Part shown: in pieces, positions 63,113 to 64,000 of the stretch
How the letters are laid out: each line of letters begins with the position of its first letter
Position numbering within the stretch: the stretch's first letter is position 1
Source of the DNA: Planococcus citreus
Lineage (GTDB): Bacteria; Bacillota; Bacilli; Bacillales_A; Planococcaceae
Reading direction: 5' to 3'
DNA length: 64,000 nucleotides
Assembly: GCF_003664125.1 (NCBI RefSeq)
Contig: NZ_RCCP01000005.1
Span: 1 to 64,000 of the forward strand
Translations under genes and position numbers: made by a program
The notes under the pieces: generated by a model
What the model was told of the DNA's origin: nothing
Database searches by the model: none
Seen by the model: the letters and a program-made list of their open reading frames with translations, nothing else

Positions 63113-64000
63113 TTGGAGAAAAACAAAAGAAAAAATTTCGATAATGTCGTATCATTCATTCCGACAGGGGAATTTTACTATCAAAAAGCACTCAAGGAGC
63201 TGCAGCGCGAACAATATGATAAAGCGTATAAGTATTTGCAGCGGGCGAAAGAACTGACTCCGGATGATCCGCTTATCCTCATGCATTACGGAGTGGTGCT
63301 GATGGAGCGGCAGGAATTCGAGCTGGCGATGGATGAATTGCGCACTGCCCATAAGCTCGATCCGGAAGAACCGAATATTTTATTCTTTTTAGCTGAAGTC
63401 CATGCACATCTGGGCTTGTTTTTTGATGCCCGGAAATATGCCAAGGCTTATCTCGAAAAGGATACCCGAGGGAGCTACGCGGCGGAAGCGATGGAAATCA
63501 TCGATTTTGCCGAACAGGAAGACTGGCAGTTGTTCGATGATGAAGGCGAAGCCCATAACAGCGAGTATTATTATTTGCAGGAAAAAGCGCGCCGGTTGAT
63601 GGAACAAGGCAAGTTTCCGGAGGCGATCGAGTTATTGGAAGAAGTCATCGAAGAAAAGCCGGATTTCTGGGGGGCCTATAATAACCTGGCGCTGGCGTAT
63701 TTTTATGTCGGGGAAACGGAAATGGCGAAATCGCTTCTTCACGAAGTGCTTCGCAGAAATACCGGCAACCTGCACGCCTTATGCAATTTAGCAGTGTTCC
63801 ATTATTATGAGAAAAATGATGAATTGGACGATATCCTCAGCTTGCTGAAAAAGATCCAGCCCTATGTCTTTGAACATCGCTATAAACTGGGCGCGACCTT
63901 CGCTTTGGTCGGCAAATATAAAGAAGCCTACCGCTGGCTGAAAAGCCTCCAAAAACGCGGATTTGATGGAGACCCGGCGTTTTACTTCTGGCTGTCGCAT
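63113..64000 (+). CDS. yvcD: TPR-repeat protein YvcD-like (partial, runs off the window)
   Basis: 296 residues to the window end with no stop codon. TTG start is 6 bases after GGAGG (63102-63106). Tetratricopeptide repeats begin near residue 20 (FYYQKALKELQREQYDKAYKYL, LILMHYGVVLMERQEFELAMDEL) and recur through ALAYFYVGETEMAKSLLHEV and KLGATFALVGKYKEAYRWLK. In B. subtilis yvcD follows the his operon. Acts as a protein scaffold; partner unknown. Confidence 0.88.
   Translation, partial: MEKNKRKNFDNVVSFIPTGEFYYQKALKELQREQYDKAYKYLQRAKELTPDDPLILMHYGVVLMERQEFELAMDELRTAHKLDPEEPNILFFLAEVHAHLGLFFDARKYAKAYLEKDTRGSYAAEAMEIIDFAEQEDWQLFDDEGEAHNSEYYYLQEKARRLMEQGKFPEAIELLEEVIEEKPDFWGAYNNLALAYFYVGETEMAKSLLHEVLRRNTGNLHALCNLAVFHYYEKNDELDDILSLLKKIQPYVFEHRYKLGATFALVGKYKEAYRWLKSLQKRGFDGDPAFYFWLSH

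Overview
The window is chromosomal DNA of a low-to-medium GC Gram-positive bacterium of the order Bacillales. Gene content and order fit the Planococcaceae (Planococcus/Planomicrobium-like) best; that placement is inference from gene order and protein resemblance to Bacillus subtilis, not from a marker gene. No tRNA, rRNA, insertion sequence, phage or CRISPR array is visible. The first 127 bases are almost pure G and look like a sequencing or assembly artefact at a contig end.

Layout. (1) 128-3384: a chromate transporter gene followed closely by kynureninase and kynurenine formamidase. (2) 3396-8560: a cysteine-poor arsenate-reductase-like protein and a universal stress protein on the minus strand, then a BmrCD-type heterodimeric multidrug ABC exporter preceded by a 29-codon leader peptide and an intrinsic terminator, which looks like a ribosome-controlled attenuator. 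(3) 8634-28492: a block colinear with the B. subtilis yhe/yha region: yheE, yheB, yheA, yhaR, yhaQP, the yhaONM nuclease genes, prsA, a DUF3267-like protein, scoC/hpr, yhaH, trpP, hit, ecsAB, an M20 amidohydrolase and a Na+/Ca2+ antiporter. (4) 28500-33230: heme (hmoB, hemE, hemH), a YtkA-like lipoprotein, the small yhfH gene and lplJ. (5) 33263-37690: a BceRS-BceAB-type peptide-antibiotic sensing and resistance module. (6) 37713-44095: lcfB with a FadR-type operator, an S9 peptidase, an enoyl-CoA hydratase and a UbiB-family kinase-like protein. (7) 44174-45610: a YhjD-like protein, comK and a divergent IDEAL-domain gene. (8) 45695-64000: a second block colinear with a distant part of the B. 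subtilis chromosome: uvrB-uvrA, yvlB behind a sigma-W promoter, an N-acetylmuramoyl-L-alanine amidase, hprK-lgt-yvoD-ppaX-yvoF, the hisZGDBHAF(IE) operon, and a TPR protein cut by the window end.

The genes are mostly housekeeping, but several control elements can be read directly: the bmrCD leader attenuator, a long hairpin that ends yheA and covers the yhaR ribosome binding site, four GAG repeats at the trpP start (TRAP-like), a perfect dyad below the hemE promoter, a FadR operator at lcfB, a ComK-box-like sequence between comK and its divergent neighbour, a LexA-like box at uvrB, a sigma-W promoter at yvlB and a dyad in the his leader. Two copies of a degenerate GC-rich intergenic repeat lie at about 11.4-11.6 kb and 19.4-19.6 kb.
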